NCBI RefSeq assembly: GCF_013364155.1
Contig: NZ_CP054916.1
Span: 7,091,001-7,155,000 of the forward strand
Source: Streptomyces sp. NA02950
GTDB lineage: Bacteria > Actinomycetota > Actinomycetes > Streptomycetales > Streptomycetaceae
Direction of reading: 5' to 3'
Length of the DNA: 64,000 bases
Shown here: one piece after another, positions 13,281 to 20,830 of the stretch
Layout: each line of letters opens with the position of its first letter
Position numbering within the stretch: position 1 is the first letter of the stretch
Notes under the pieces: model-generated
What the model saw: only the letters and a program-made list of their open reading frames with translations
The model's database searches: none
What the model was told of the DNA's origin: nothing
Made by a program: the position numbers and the translations under genes

Positions 13281-13994
13281 TCACGCGATCACATCGACCG
13301 CGGTGATCAGCACGGCCACCGTCACCGGCCGCGGGACAGCGTCCGCCACGGCCGTCCGTACCCGCCGGGCCACGTCCAGCGCGTGGTGATCGGCCGCCAC
13401 CGCCAGTTCCAGCCGCAGATGCGCACCGTCGGTGTGGACACCGCGGGAGGACCCCAGCACCGGCGCCAGCCGCGTCACCCCGGGCACCGCCGTGGCCGCC
13501 GCGGCGGCCACCGCCTCACGGCTGCCGGACGTCTCCGGCGACACCGGCCGCCCCGCGTCCGGCTTCCCGGGTGGCGACAGCGGCGGCGGGGGCCCGTCCA
13601 GCACCTCGGCCACCCGGAGATCCACCGTGTCGACTGCCAGGCCGAGCCGGTCCGTCGCCGCCCCGAGCAGGGCGGCCCGCAGCCGGTCAGCCGCCACCGG
13701 CAGTGGTTCGTCCACCGTGGCCCCGCACTCCGCGTCGATCCGCAGCGGCACCGGCGGCAGCGCGCTCGGCGGGGACGGTACGGCGGGCACGCCCACCGCG
13801 TCGGGGTCGGTCGGTCCGATCCGGAGCCTGTCCAGCCGGACCCCGGGCACCCCGGCGGCGGCCCGCCTCAGCACCCCCTCCGCCGCCTGCTCGGTCAGCC
13901 ACGTACCGTCCTGCGGTCCGCCCACGGGCAGCAGCCTGCCGAGCCGCAGCTGCTGCCGCACCGCGTGTGCGAGCTGGCCCGTGACCACCGTCAT
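13281..13994 (-). CDS. conserved Streptomyces protein (often named nucleopolyhedrovirus P10 family)
   Basis: A 237-residue Ala/Val/Pro-rich protein with two similar alpha/beta halves joined by a Pro/Gly linker (near residue 135, EVLDGPPPPLSPPGK). The C-terminal half (LRLELAVAADHHALDVARRVRTAVADAV) resembles the conserved strand-helix of Asp23 proteins encoded next door, an inference from pattern only. Streptomyces homologues usually carry a misleading viral P10 name. Start ATG 13994, with GTG at 13997 immediately before it. It is divergent from the Asp23 operon with about 215 bases between, so it may share control with that operon. No signal peptide or membrane helix. Confidence 0.75.
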   Translation of the reverse strand: MTVVTGQLAHAVRQQLRLGRLLPVGGPQDGTWLTEQAAEGVLRRAAAGVPGVRLDRLRIGPTDPDAVGVPAVPSPPSALPPVPLRIDAECGATVDEPLPVAADRLRAALLGAATDRLGLAVDTVDLRVAEVLDGPPPPLSPPGKPDAGRPVSPETSGSREAVAAAAATAVPGVTRLAPVLGSSRGVHTDGAHLRLELAVAADHHALDVARRVRTAVADAVPRPVTVAVLITAVDVIA

Positions 13995-14209
13995 CACCCC
14001 TCACGGCCTGTGTGACGCGCTGTGTGCCACTGGGTTCAGCCTGCCGCAGATCCCGGCGGTGCGGTACTTTCCGGCGCCTGATCGCGCGAGTGCCGCATCT
14101 CCGGGGCGGTTCGGGGAAAGCGCCTTTACTGTGGCAGTAGAGGTGGCGAGCAGCGTCAGGAACACGCTCTTCGCCGCGGAACTCTTCTCCTCGGAAGGGA
14201 CGATCGGTG

Positions 14210-14710
14210 ATGTCCGAGACCGCACCACAGAACCGGCCCGAGAACCCCGCCACCGAGCCGTCCGCCGCCACCCCCAGGACACTGGGCGGCGGGCCCGTCC
14301 CCACCCGGCGCGGAGGGGGCGACCCCGGATCCCGGGGGCGTACCACCATCGCCGACGGTGTCGTGGAGAAGATCGCCGGGATGGCGGCCCGCGATGTGGT
14401 CGGGGTCCATGACATGGGCGGCGGTTTCGCGCGGACCTTCGGGGTCGTACGGGACCGGGTGCCGGGAGGGAGCCGGTCGGTCGCCCGCGGGGTGAAGGCC
14501 GAGGTGGGCGAGGTGCAGACCGCCCTCGACCTGGAGATCGTGGTGGATTACGGCGTCTCGATCGCCGATGTCGCCCGCGCCGTACGGGAGAACGTGATCT
14601 CCGCGGTCGAGCGGATGACGGGGCTCGAGGTGGTCGAGGTCAACATCGCGGTCAGCGATGTGAAATTGCCGGACGAAGCAGAGGAATCGACGGAGCCCAG
14701 GCTCCAGTAG
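14210..14710 (+). CDS. Asp23/Gls24 family envelope stress response protein
   Basis: A 166-residue protein. The first 45 residues are Pro/Gly-rich; the Asp23 domain follows, recognised by TTIADGVVEKIAGMAARDVVGV, ALDLEIVVDYGVSIADVARAV and ENVISAVERMTGLEVVEVNI. Asp23 proteins line the inner face of the membrane, held there by the AmaP anchor, and respond to cell-wall stress. Start ATG 14210 with GAAGGGA about 11 bases upstream; GTG 14207 abuts it. It is the first gene of a five-gene same-strand run (14210-16486) that includes a second Asp23 protein and AmaP. Confidence 0.9.
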   Translation: MSETAPQNRPENPATEPSAATPRTLGGGPVPTRRGGGDPGSRGRTTIADGVVEKIAGMAARDVVGVHDMGGGFARTFGVVRDRVPGGSRSVARGVKAEVGEVQTALDLEIVVDYGVSIADVARAVRENVISAVERMTGLEVVEVNIAVSDVKLPDEAEESTEPRLQ

Positions 14711-14751
14711 GCCGGTGACGGCTCCGGTCGGCTCCAGTAGGGGAGCACACG

Positions 14752-14943
14752 ATGAGCATGGCCGTGGTCGGGATGATCGCGGGGATGGCGCTGGCCTTCG
14801 CCGGATACTTCGGCGGATTCGGGGCCTTTCTGCTGGTGGCCGCACTGGGGTTCGTGGGGTTCGTCGCGGGCCGGTTCCTGGACGGGGACCTGGAGCCGGG
14901 CGAGTTCTTCCGCTCCCGCGGCCGCGGCGAACGGCACCGGTGA
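14752..14943 (+). CDS. small integral membrane protein, DUF2273-like
   Basis: A 63-residue protein, mostly two hydrophobic helices (AVVGMIAGMALAFAGYFGG and AFLLVAALGFVGFVAGRFL) followed by an acidic then basic tail. DUF2273 proteins accompany Asp23/AmaP genes in Gram-positive bacteria and are thought to help anchor the complex in the membrane. Start ATG 14752 follows AGGGGAGC at a proper distance. It lies 41 bases after the Asp23 gene and 9 bases before the next gene, so co-transcription is very likely. Confidence 0.8.
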   Translation: MSMAVVGMIAGMALAFAGYFGGFGAFLLVAALGFVGFVAGRFLDGDLEPGEFFRSRGRGERHR

Positions 14944-14952
14944 GGCGGCGTC

Positions 14953-15282
14953 GTGGTCGAACCCGGGGAGCGGGGCGCGACACGGATCGCGGACCGCGTG
15001 GTCGCGAAGATCGCCTCGCAGGCGGCGCGGGAGGCGCTGGACAGCGCGGACACGCTGCCGCCGCACGCGGTCGTCGCGGTGCACGAGCGGGTCGCACGGG
15101 TACGGGTCGCCGTCGAACTCGGCTACCCGTCGGACATCGGCGCGCAGTGCGGTGCGGTGCGCCGTCAGGTCAGGGAGCGGATCGGCGCGTTGGCGGGTAT
15201 GGAGGTGCCCGAGGTGGCGGTGACGGTGGAGCGGCTGCACTCGCCGCCGCTGGACCGCGCGGAGCGGGGGAGGGTGCGATGA
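14953..15282 (+). CDS. second Asp23-family protein, short form
   Basis: A 109-residue protein that lacks the Pro-rich N-terminus of the first paralogue. The core is ATRIADRVVAKIASQAAREAL, then ARVRVAVELGYPSDIGAQCGAV and a final GMEVPEVAVTVERL. The match to the Asp23 fold is good in order and spacing. A pair of Asp23 proteins of different length in one operon suggests a mixed oligomer. Start GTG 14953 lies 9 bases downstream of the preceding stop. The final codons overlap an out-of-frame ATG, and the next gene starts 17 bases on. Confidence 0.82.
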   Translation: MVEPGERGATRIADRVVAKIASQAAREALDSADTLPPHAVVAVHERVARVRVAVELGYPSDIGAQCGAVRRQVRERIGALAGMEVPEVAVTVERLHSPPLDRAERGRVR

Positions 15283-15298
15283 ACGAGGACCGGTTGCG

Positions 15299-15922
15299 AT
15301 GAACGCGGAGCACAAGGTACGGCAGTCCGCATCGATGGCGGCGTACGAACCGGAGTCGGGCCAGGGCACCGGTGACGAGCACCGGCGCACCGGGCGGTTC
15401 TGGTCCGCGCGGCGGGTCCCGGCCGCCCTGGTCGCGCTGGCCGTCACCGCCGCGGCCGGGCTGCTGTTGTACGACGTGGCGGCGGTGCGCGCGGGCCGGA
15501 CCGCGATGGAGTGGCGGGGCTGGCTCGCCGATCAGCTCGCCACCCGGCCCCTCGACGACGGTTGGGTGGTGGGTGTGGCCGCCACCCTGGTCGTGGTGGG
15601 CGTGTGGATGGTGGTGCTGGCGGTGACGCCGGGGCTGCGCGGTCTGCTGCCGATGCGGGAGACCGACGGCATCCGCGCCGGGATCGACCGCGGCGCCGCC
15701 GGACTGGTGCTGCGCGACCGGGCGATGGAGGTGTCCGGGGTGCGTTCGGTGCGGGTCTCGGTCGGCCGCCACCGCGTCCGGGCCCGGGCCCAGGCGCACT
15801 TCCGCGATCTGGACGACGTACGAGCCGATCTGGTCACGGTGCTCGGCGAGGGCATCCGGCAGCTGGGGCTCGCCCGGCGGCCCGGGCTGACCGTCCGGGT
15901 CCGGCGACCGGCGAAGGGGTGA
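15299..15922 (+). CDS. DUF6286-like two-helix membrane protein of the Asp23 operon
   Basis: A 207-residue protein with a hydrophilic N-terminus, two membrane helices (PAALVALAVTAAAGLLLY near residue 42 and VVGVAATLVVVGVWMVVLAV near 95) and a cytosolic C-terminal domain (GVRSVRVSVGRHRVRARAQ, then LARRPGLTVRVRRPAKG). The topology, two helices then a ferredoxin-like alpha/beta domain, resembles AmaP-type anchors. It lies between Asp23 and AmaP genes with gaps under 20 bases. Start ATG 15299; a GTTGCG precedes it but no good ribosome site, so translational coupling is likely. Confidence 0.78.
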   Translation: MNAEHKVRQSASMAAYEPESGQGTGDEHRRTGRFWSARRVPAALVALAVTAAAGLLLYDVAAVRAGRTAMEWRGWLADQLATRPLDDGWVVGVAATLVVVGVWMVVLAVTPGLRGLLPMRETDGIRAGIDRGAAGLVLRDRAMEVSGVRSVRVSVGRHRVRARAQAHFRDLDDVRADLVTVLGEGIRQLGLARRPGLTVRVRRPAKG

Positions 15923-15928
15923 GCGGCG

Positions 15929-16486
15929 ATGCTGCGGATCGTCAACCGGGTGCTGCTGGCGGTCGTCGGCGTGGTGCTGCTGGCCGTGGGCGCACTGGCG
16001 CTGGCCGGATGGCCGCCGTTCGACGGGCGGGGCGATGTGGTGCTGAGCCGGGCGGACCGCGCCCGCTGGCGGGACGCCTCGTGGTGGTGGCCGGTGGTCA
16101 TCGGGGTGCTCGCCCTGGTCGTGCTGCTCGCGGTGTGGTGGGCGCTGGCCCAACTGCGGCGGCGCAGATTGGCGGAGGTGCTGGTGGAAACCGGCGACGG
16201 GGAGGGGGCGCTGCTGCGCGGCCGGGCCCTGGAAGCGGTGCTGGCGGCCGAGGCGGAAGCACTGGAGGGCGTCGAGCGCGCCGACGCGCTCCTGCGCGGC
16301 AGGCGCCGCACCGCCCCCGAGGCCCGGATCGGCCTGGTGCTGGAGCCCCGCGCGGAGCCGGTGGTGACGCTGGAACGGCTGAGGGACGAGGCGCTGGAGC
16401 ACGCCCGGGGCTCAGCGGGGCTGGCCCGCCTACCCGCGGAGGTACGTCTGCGAGGCAGCCGGCACCGGGCGGAAAGGGCGCTGTAA
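15929..16486 (+). CDS. amaP: alkaline shock response membrane anchor protein AmaP
   Basis: A 185-residue protein with an N-terminal LRIVNRVLLAVVGVVLLAVG helix, a short external segment holding WPPFDGRGDVVLS, a second helix (WWPVVIGVLALVVLLAVWW), and a cytosolic tail that ends in a strand-rich part (LARLPAEVRLRGSRHR). This is the AmaP pattern: a hairpin in the membrane whose cytosolic part recruits Asp23. It begins 6 bases after the preceding stop and closes the operon. Start ATG 15929 has GAGCGG upstream. The symbol is by family; local function is inferred. Confidence 0.82.
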   Translation: MLRIVNRVLLAVVGVVLLAVGALALAGWPPFDGRGDVVLSRADRARWRDASWWWPVVIGVLALVVLLAVWWALAQLRRRRLAEVLVETGDGEGALLRGRALEAVLAAEAEALEGVERADALLRGRRRTAPEARIGLVLEPRAEPVVTLERLRDEALEHARGSAGLARLPAEVRLRGSRHRAERAL

Positions 16487-17029
16487 GCCGCCCACCCGCC
16501 GCCAGGGTGCCGGTGCCACCGGGCCGGGGCCAGGTGGCGGCCGGGAGCCACCCACCCAGGTGCCGGCCGGGAGCGCCCCGGCGCCCTGGCGCGTGCCGGT
16601 GCGCGTCTGGTCGGGCCTCGACGCGGCGGCCTGGCACGGCCCGGTGCGCGTCCGGGTGGGCCGGGACCCGTCTCGGGCTCGGAACGCTGGCGGAGCGTGC
16701 GCCGCAGAGCCGCCCACCCGCCGCCGGGGCGCCGGACGCCCGGATGTGCCGCCGCCGGTGCCGCCGACACCTCCCGGTGTGGGGCCCGGGGCCTCGGGGG
16801 CGCCCGGGAATCCCCAGGTGTTGATCGCCGGTGTGCCCGGCGCCCTGGCGCGTGCCGGTGCGCGTCTGGTCGGGCCTCGATGGGGCGGCCTCGCGCGGCC
16901 CGGCCCGTCCAGGTGTCGGTCAGCCGGGCTCAACGGACGGCCGGGAGTGCCCCGGGTGCGTCTGGGCGGGGCCCGGTACCCGGGCAGCTCGGGGCGCCCC
17001 CGTACGGTCCGGGTGGGACGGGCCGTCGG
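16487..17029. repeat. 543-base non-coding stretch with a 41-base direct repeat
   Basis: No convincing gene. The same 41 bases occur at 16581-16621 and 16840-16880 (start GCGCCCTGGCGCGTGCCGG), 259 bases apart, and a shorter piece (CCGCCCACCCGCCGCC) recurs near 16489 and 16709. GC is near 80 percent. The pattern suggests duplication of an intergenic block between the convergent amaP and SDR genes, followed by decay. Open frames here have no consistent codon bias. Confidence 0.6.
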
Positions 17030-17785
17030 TCAGATGCCGTGCAGGGCGCCGCCGTCCACCGGGAGCATCACGCCGTTGACGTAGGAGGCCGCGGGGGAGA
17101 GCAGGAACGCCGCCGTCCTGCCGAACTCCTCGGGCGTGCCGTACCGCCGCAGCGGGATCGCCGCGGCGTTCCGCTCGCGCGCCGCCTCCGCGTCCCCCGA
17201 CAGGCCGTCCAGCTCCCGCACCCGGTCGGTGTCGATCCGGCCCGGGAGGAGGCCGACGACCCGGATGCCCAGCGGGCCGACCTCCCGCGAGAGCGACGCG
17301 GCGAACCCGGCCAGCCCCGGGCGCAGCCCGTTGGAGACGGTCAGGCCCGGGATCGGCTCCCGTACGGACCCGGACAGCACGAAGCCGATCACGCCGCCGG
17401 GGGAGAGCGCCGCGGCGGCGGTGCGCGCCAGCCGGACCGCGCCGAGGAAGACCGACTCGAACGCGGTCCGCCACTGGGCGTCGGTGATGTCGGCGGTGGG
17501 CCCGGCCGGGGGCCCGCCGACGCTGATGAGCACCCCGTCGAAGCGGCCGAAGTGATCGCGGGCGGTGGTGATCAGCCGCTCGGCGCTGGCGGGGTCGGCG
17601 TTGTCGGCGCCGACCCCGAGGGCACCGGGGCCCAGTTCGGCGGCGGTGGCGGCCGCGGTGTCCGCGTCGCGCCCGGTGACGACCACCTTGGCGCCGTCGG
17701 CGACCAGCTCACGCGCGGTGGCCAGGCCCAGCCCGCGGGTGGCTCCGGTGACGAGGTACACCCGGTCATTGAGTCCAAGATCCAT
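17030..17785 (-). CDS. SDR-family oxidoreductase with altered catalytic motif
   Basis: A 251-residue Rossmann-fold protein. The cofactor loop TGATRGLGLA and VVVTGRDAD point to NADP(H) (Arg after the second strand). The NAG motif is shifted to ISVGGPP. The Ser is present (VLSGSV), but the Tyr-x-x-x-Lys pair is missing: the segment reads LTVSNGLRPGLAGF, Ser in place of Tyr and Arg in place of Lys. The C-terminus (SYVNGVMLPVDGG) is normal. A subgroup of SDRs with this SNxxR motif is widespread in Actinobacteria, so the change is likely functional. Start ATG 17785. The next gene on the same strand ends 4 bases upstream. Confidence 0.88.
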   Translation of the reverse strand: MDLGLNDRVYLVTGATRGLGLATARELVADGAKVVVTGRDADTAAATAAELGPGALGVGADNADPASAERLITTARDHFGRFDGVLISVGGPPAGPTADITDAQWRTAFESVFLGAVRLARTAAAALSPGGVIGFVLSGSVREPIPGLTVSNGLRPGLAGFAASLSREVGPLGIRVVGLLPGRIDTDRVRELDGLSGDAEAARERNAAAIPLRRYGTPEEFGRTAAFLLSPAASYVNGVMLPVDGGALHGI

Positions 17786-17789
17786 GGGG

Positions 17790-19586
17790 TCAGTCTGCCG
17801 TGGTGTCCTCGGCGAGAGTAAGGGCGGTGCCGACCAGACCGATATGGCTGAACGCCTGGGGGAAGTTGCCCAGCATCCGGCCGCCGGCCGGGTCGTACTC
17901 CTCGGCCAGCAGCCCCACGTCGTTGCGGAGGTCGAGCAGCCGCTCGAAGAGGGCGCGGGCGTCCTTGCGGCGGCCGGTGAGCTGGAGCGCGTCGGCGAGC
18001 CAGAAGGAACAGGCGATGAAGGCGGCCTCGCGGCCGGGGAGCCCGTCCACGTTGGTGTCGCCGTCGGTGGTGTAGCGGCGGATCAGACCGTCCTCGCTCA
18101 GCTCGCGGCGGACCGCGTCGATGGTGCCGGTGACCCGGGGGTCGGTGGCGGGCAGGAAGCCGACGCGGGGGATGAGCAGCGTCGCCGCGTCCAGCTCGGT
18201 GGAGCCGTAGGACTGGGTGAAGGTGGCGCGCGCGGGGTCGTAGCCCTTCTCGCACACCTCGCGGTGGACCGCGTCGCGCATCGCCCGCCACCGGTTCGCG
18301 TCCCCGCTCAGGTCGGGGTGGGTCTCGACGGCGCGCACCGCGCGGTCGGCCGCGACCCAGGCCATCACCTTGGAGTGGACGAAGTGGCGGCGCGGTCCGC
18401 GGACCTCCCACAGCCCCTCGTCGGGGTCCCGCCAGGCGGACTCCAGGAAGTCCATCAGCGCGCTCTGGATCCGCCAGGCGTGCGGTTCGGCGGGCAGCCC
18501 GGCGACCCGCGCCAGGTGCAGGGTGTCCAGGACCTCGCCGTAGACGTCGAGCTGGCGCTGTGCCACCGCGCCGTTGCCCACCCGGACGGGGGAGGAGTGC
18601 GCGAACCCCTCCAGCCAGTCGAGCTCGTGCTCGTGTATGCGGCGCTCGCCGCCGAGGCCGTACATGATCTGGAGCTCGGCGGGGTCGCCCGCCACCGCCC
18701 GCAGCAGCCAGTCGCGCCAGGCGACGGCCTCGTCGCGGTATCCGGCGGACAGCAGCGCGTTCAGGGTGAGGGTGGAGTCCCGCAGCCAGCAGTAGCGGTA
18801 GTCCCAGTTGCGTACTCCGCCCGGCCGCTCGGGCAGGGAGGCGGTGGGGGCTGCGACGATCCCGCCGGTGGGCGCGTAGGTGAGCGCCTTGAGCGTGATC
18901 AGGGAACGCATCACGGCGTCCCGGTACGGGCCCCGGTAGCCGCACCGGGCGGCCCAGGAGCGCCAGTCCTCGAGGCTGGAGCGCAGCGCCTGGTGCGGGT
19001 CGACGAGCCGGGGCCGGGGCTCGTGGGAGGGGTGCCAGGTGAGTACGAAGGCCACCTTCTCCCCGGCGGAGACGGTGAACTCCGAGCGGGTGCTGAAGTC
19101 CTTGCCGTAGGTGTGCACCTCCGGCTCCGAGCGCAGCCAGACCGAGTCGGGTCCGGCGACCGCGATCCGGTGGCCGTCGGCCCGGCGCACCCAGGGGATC
19201 ACATGCCCGTAGTCGAACCGCAGCCGGAGGACGCCGTGCATCTCCACGCTGCCGGAGACGCCCTCGACGATACGGACCACATCGGGCGCCCGGTCGCGCT
19301 GCGGCATGAAGTCGATCACCTTGACGGTGCCGGACTCCGTCTCCCAGACGGACTCCAGGGCCAGGGAGTCCTCGAGATAGCTCCGGCGGGTGCAGTCGCC
19401 CGCGCCCCGGGGGGCCAGCCGCCAGTGGCCGTTGTCACGGTCGCCGAGGAGCGCGGCGAAACAGGCCGCCGAGTCGAAGCGGGGCAGGCACAACCAGTCG
19501 ATCGAGCCGTCCCGGCCGACCAGGGCAGCGGTCTGGTGGTCCCCGATGAGGGCATAGTCGTCGATGCGCTGAGACACATCGGGCAT
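17790..19586 (-). CDS. glycoside hydrolase family 15 protein (glucoamylase/trehalase type)
   Basis: A 598-residue cytosolic enzyme. N-terminal beta-sandwich (RIDDYALIGDHQTAALVGRD, SIDWLCLPRFDS), then the (alpha/alpha)6 barrel with the hallmark WDYRYCWLRDSTLTL, GLWEVRGP (candidate general acid Glu) and LAEEYDP (candidate base Glu). Actinobacterial GH15 members of this size include alpha,alpha-trehalase and glucan glucohydrolases; which sugar is cut cannot be told. Start ATG 19586 (MPDVSQRIDDY); the frame extends upstream, but that part is Arg/Pro-rich and overlaps the SURF1 gene. No signal peptide. Likely co-transcribed with the SDR gene, 4 bases downstream. Confidence 0.9.
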   Translation of the reverse strand: MPDVSQRIDDYALIGDHQTAALVGRDGSIDWLCLPRFDSAACFAALLGDRDNGHWRLAPRGAGDCTRRSYLEDSLALESVWETESGTVKVIDFMPQRDRAPDVVRIVEGVSGSVEMHGVLRLRFDYGHVIPWVRRADGHRIAVAGPDSVWLRSEPEVHTYGKDFSTRSEFTVSAGEKVAFVLTWHPSHEPRPRLVDPHQALRSSLEDWRSWAARCGYRGPYRDAVMRSLITLKALTYAPTGGIVAAPTASLPERPGGVRNWDYRYCWLRDSTLTLNALLSAGYRDEAVAWRDWLLRAVAGDPAELQIMYGLGGERRIHEHELDWLEGFAHSSPVRVGNGAVAQRQLDVYGEVLDTLHLARVAGLPAEPHAWRIQSALMDFLESAWRDPDEGLWEVRGPRRHFVHSKVMAWVAADRAVRAVETHPDLSGDANRWRAMRDAVHREVCEKGYDPARATFTQSYGSTELDAATLLIPRVGFLPATDPRVTGTIDAVRRELSEDGLIRRYTTDGDTNVDGLPGREAAFIACSFWLADALQLTGRRKDARALFERLLDLRNDVGLLAEEYDPAGGRMLGNFPQAFSHIGLVGTALTLAEDTTAD

Positions 19587-19605
19587 CTTCCCGGGAAGCG
19601 GAAAG

Positions 19606-20412
19606 CTACTCCGCCCCGGCGGCGGCCGGGATCTTCTCCGACGGGGCCTTGGAGGCGCTCTCGGCGGCGCGGTCCCGGCGCTCACGCCGGACCAGGACCA
19701 CCCAGCCGATGGGCACCCCGGACGCGAACAGCCACCACTGGATCGCGTAGGCCATATGGGGGCCGATGCTGCTGTGGTCCGGCGCGGCGACCGGCTCGGG
19801 CTGCTTGGTGCCCTTGGGGGAGGACGAGGTCAGCTCGATGTAGCCGCCCAGCACCGGCCGGGACAGCTCCTTGGCCTGCCGTTCGCTGTTGATCAGCATG
19901 ACCTGCCGTGCGGGCAGCCCCGGCTTGTCCTTGATCCCGCTGCCGGCGGTGGTCTCGTCGGCCTTGAGACGGCCGGTGACGGTGACCTCGCCGGAGGGGG
20001 CGGCGGGGACCTCGGGGTAGCGGGTGAGGTCCGTGCCCGCCGGGATCCAGCCGCGGTTGATCAGGACGGCCCGGCCGCCGGGGAGCGTCAGCGGGGTGAG
20101 GACGAAGTAGCCGATGGACTGCTCGTCGGAGCCGGTGCGCTGGCGGACCACGACCTCATGGGCGGTGTCGTAGGTGCCGGTGGCTCGCACGGTGCGCCAG
20201 GTGTCCTCGCGGGGGACGGTGCGGCCGGGGGCGGTGAGGCCGGTGACGGGCACCGCGGGGGCCTTCAGGTTGTCCCCGATCAGATGGTTCTGCGCGACCC
20301 GGTGCTCATGGCGGTGGAGCTGCCAGAACCCCAGCCGGACCATGGTGGGGATCATGACGAGCCCTACCAGCGTGAGGATCACCCACTGCCGGGTCAACAG
20401 AAAGCGGTACAC
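19606..20412 (-). CDS. SURF1 family cytochrome oxidase assembly protein
   Basis: A 268-residue membrane protein with the SURF1 topology: an N-terminal helix (WVILTLVGLVMIPTMVRLGFWQLHR, with the family GxWQ motif as GFWQL), a large periplasmic domain holding TGTYD and VLINRGWIPAG, and a C-terminal helix (HMAYAIQWWLFASGVPIGW). SURF1 helps insert heme a into cytochrome c oxidase subunit I. Start GTG 20412 has AAGGG about 5 bases upstream. Frame upstream of it is open but of non-coding composition. The GH15 start lies 20 bases past its stop. The charged tail (SASKAPSEKIPAAAGAE) is low-complexity. Confidence 0.92.
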   Translation of the reverse strand: MYRFLLTRQWVILTLVGLVMIPTMVRLGFWQLHRHEHRVAQNHLIGDNLKAPAVPVTGLTAPGRTVPREDTWRTVRATGTYDTAHEVVVRQRTGSDEQSIGYFVLTPLTLPGGRAVLINRGWIPAGTDLTRYPEVPAAPSGEVTVTGRLKADETTAGSGIKDKPGLPARQVMLINSERQAKELSRPVLGGYIELTSSSPKGTKQPEPVAAPDHSSIGPHMAYAIQWWLFASGVPIGWVVLVRRERRDRAAESASKAPSEKIPAAAGAE

Positions 20413-20429
20413 GCCCTTGACAGTACTCG

Positions 20430-20477
20430 GCGTGGATTGTCCCCCGGCCGGTGGGGGCACCGGACGACAATCCACGC
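20430..20477. terminator. nested hairpin downstream of the Cys-rich gene
   Basis: GCGTGGATTGTC at 20430-20441 pairs perfectly with GACAATCCACGC at 20466-20477, and the loop itself folds as CCGGTG/CACCGG. It lies between the - strand Cys-rich gene (stop at 20534) and the SURF1 start, so it may end the first transcript before SURF1. There is no U-tract, as is usual in Streptomyces. Confidence 0.55.
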
Positions 20478-20533
20478 GGGTGGCCCGGTTCGGACAGGAG
20501 CCCGTCCGGATCGTGGTCCGGTTCCCACGGACC

Positions 20534-20767
20534 TCATACGTGGTCGACGATGCCCACCTTCCCCTCCGCGCGGGCGCAGTGCGCACCGCAGTAGAAGGCG
20601 CCGTCCGCCTCGACGCCCTGCCCGATGATCTGGCAGCGGCAGTGCTCGCAGACGGGTGCCATGCGGTGGATGGCGCAGGAGAAACAGTCGAAGACGTGGA
20701 CGGCGCCCTGCGCATGCACCTCGAACGTCATGCCGTAGTCGTTTCCGCAGACCTCACAACGTGCCAT
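20534..20767 (-). CDS. small Cys-rich metal-binding protein (prokaryotic metallothionein-like)
   Basis: A 77-residue protein with nine Cys and several His: CEVC (4-7), CFSC, CEHCRC and YCGAHC. The two C-x2-C pairs at each end make zinc-ribbon or treble-clef folding likely. NCBI often calls such Streptomyces proteins prokaryotic metallothionein. It could bind zinc or copper. Its place directly upstream of SURF1 on the same strand invites a link to oxidase metallation, but a hairpin separates the two genes. Start ATG 20767. Confidence 0.8.
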   Translation of the reverse strand: MARCEVCGNDYGMTFEVHAQGAVHVFDCFSCAIHRMAPVCEHCRCQIIGQGVEADGAFYCGAHCARAEGKVGIVDHV

Positions 20768-20830
20768 GCGCCACAGCGTGCGGCGCGGCGCGGTGGCGGG
20801 CTAGCGGCGGGCGGGCGCGTCGCGCCGACT

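Noticed and set aside
16560..17084. Possible protein in the repeat-rich stretch
   Set aside because: Translation is Pro/Arg/Gly-rich without structure, has no ribosome site, and crosses the end of the SDR gene.
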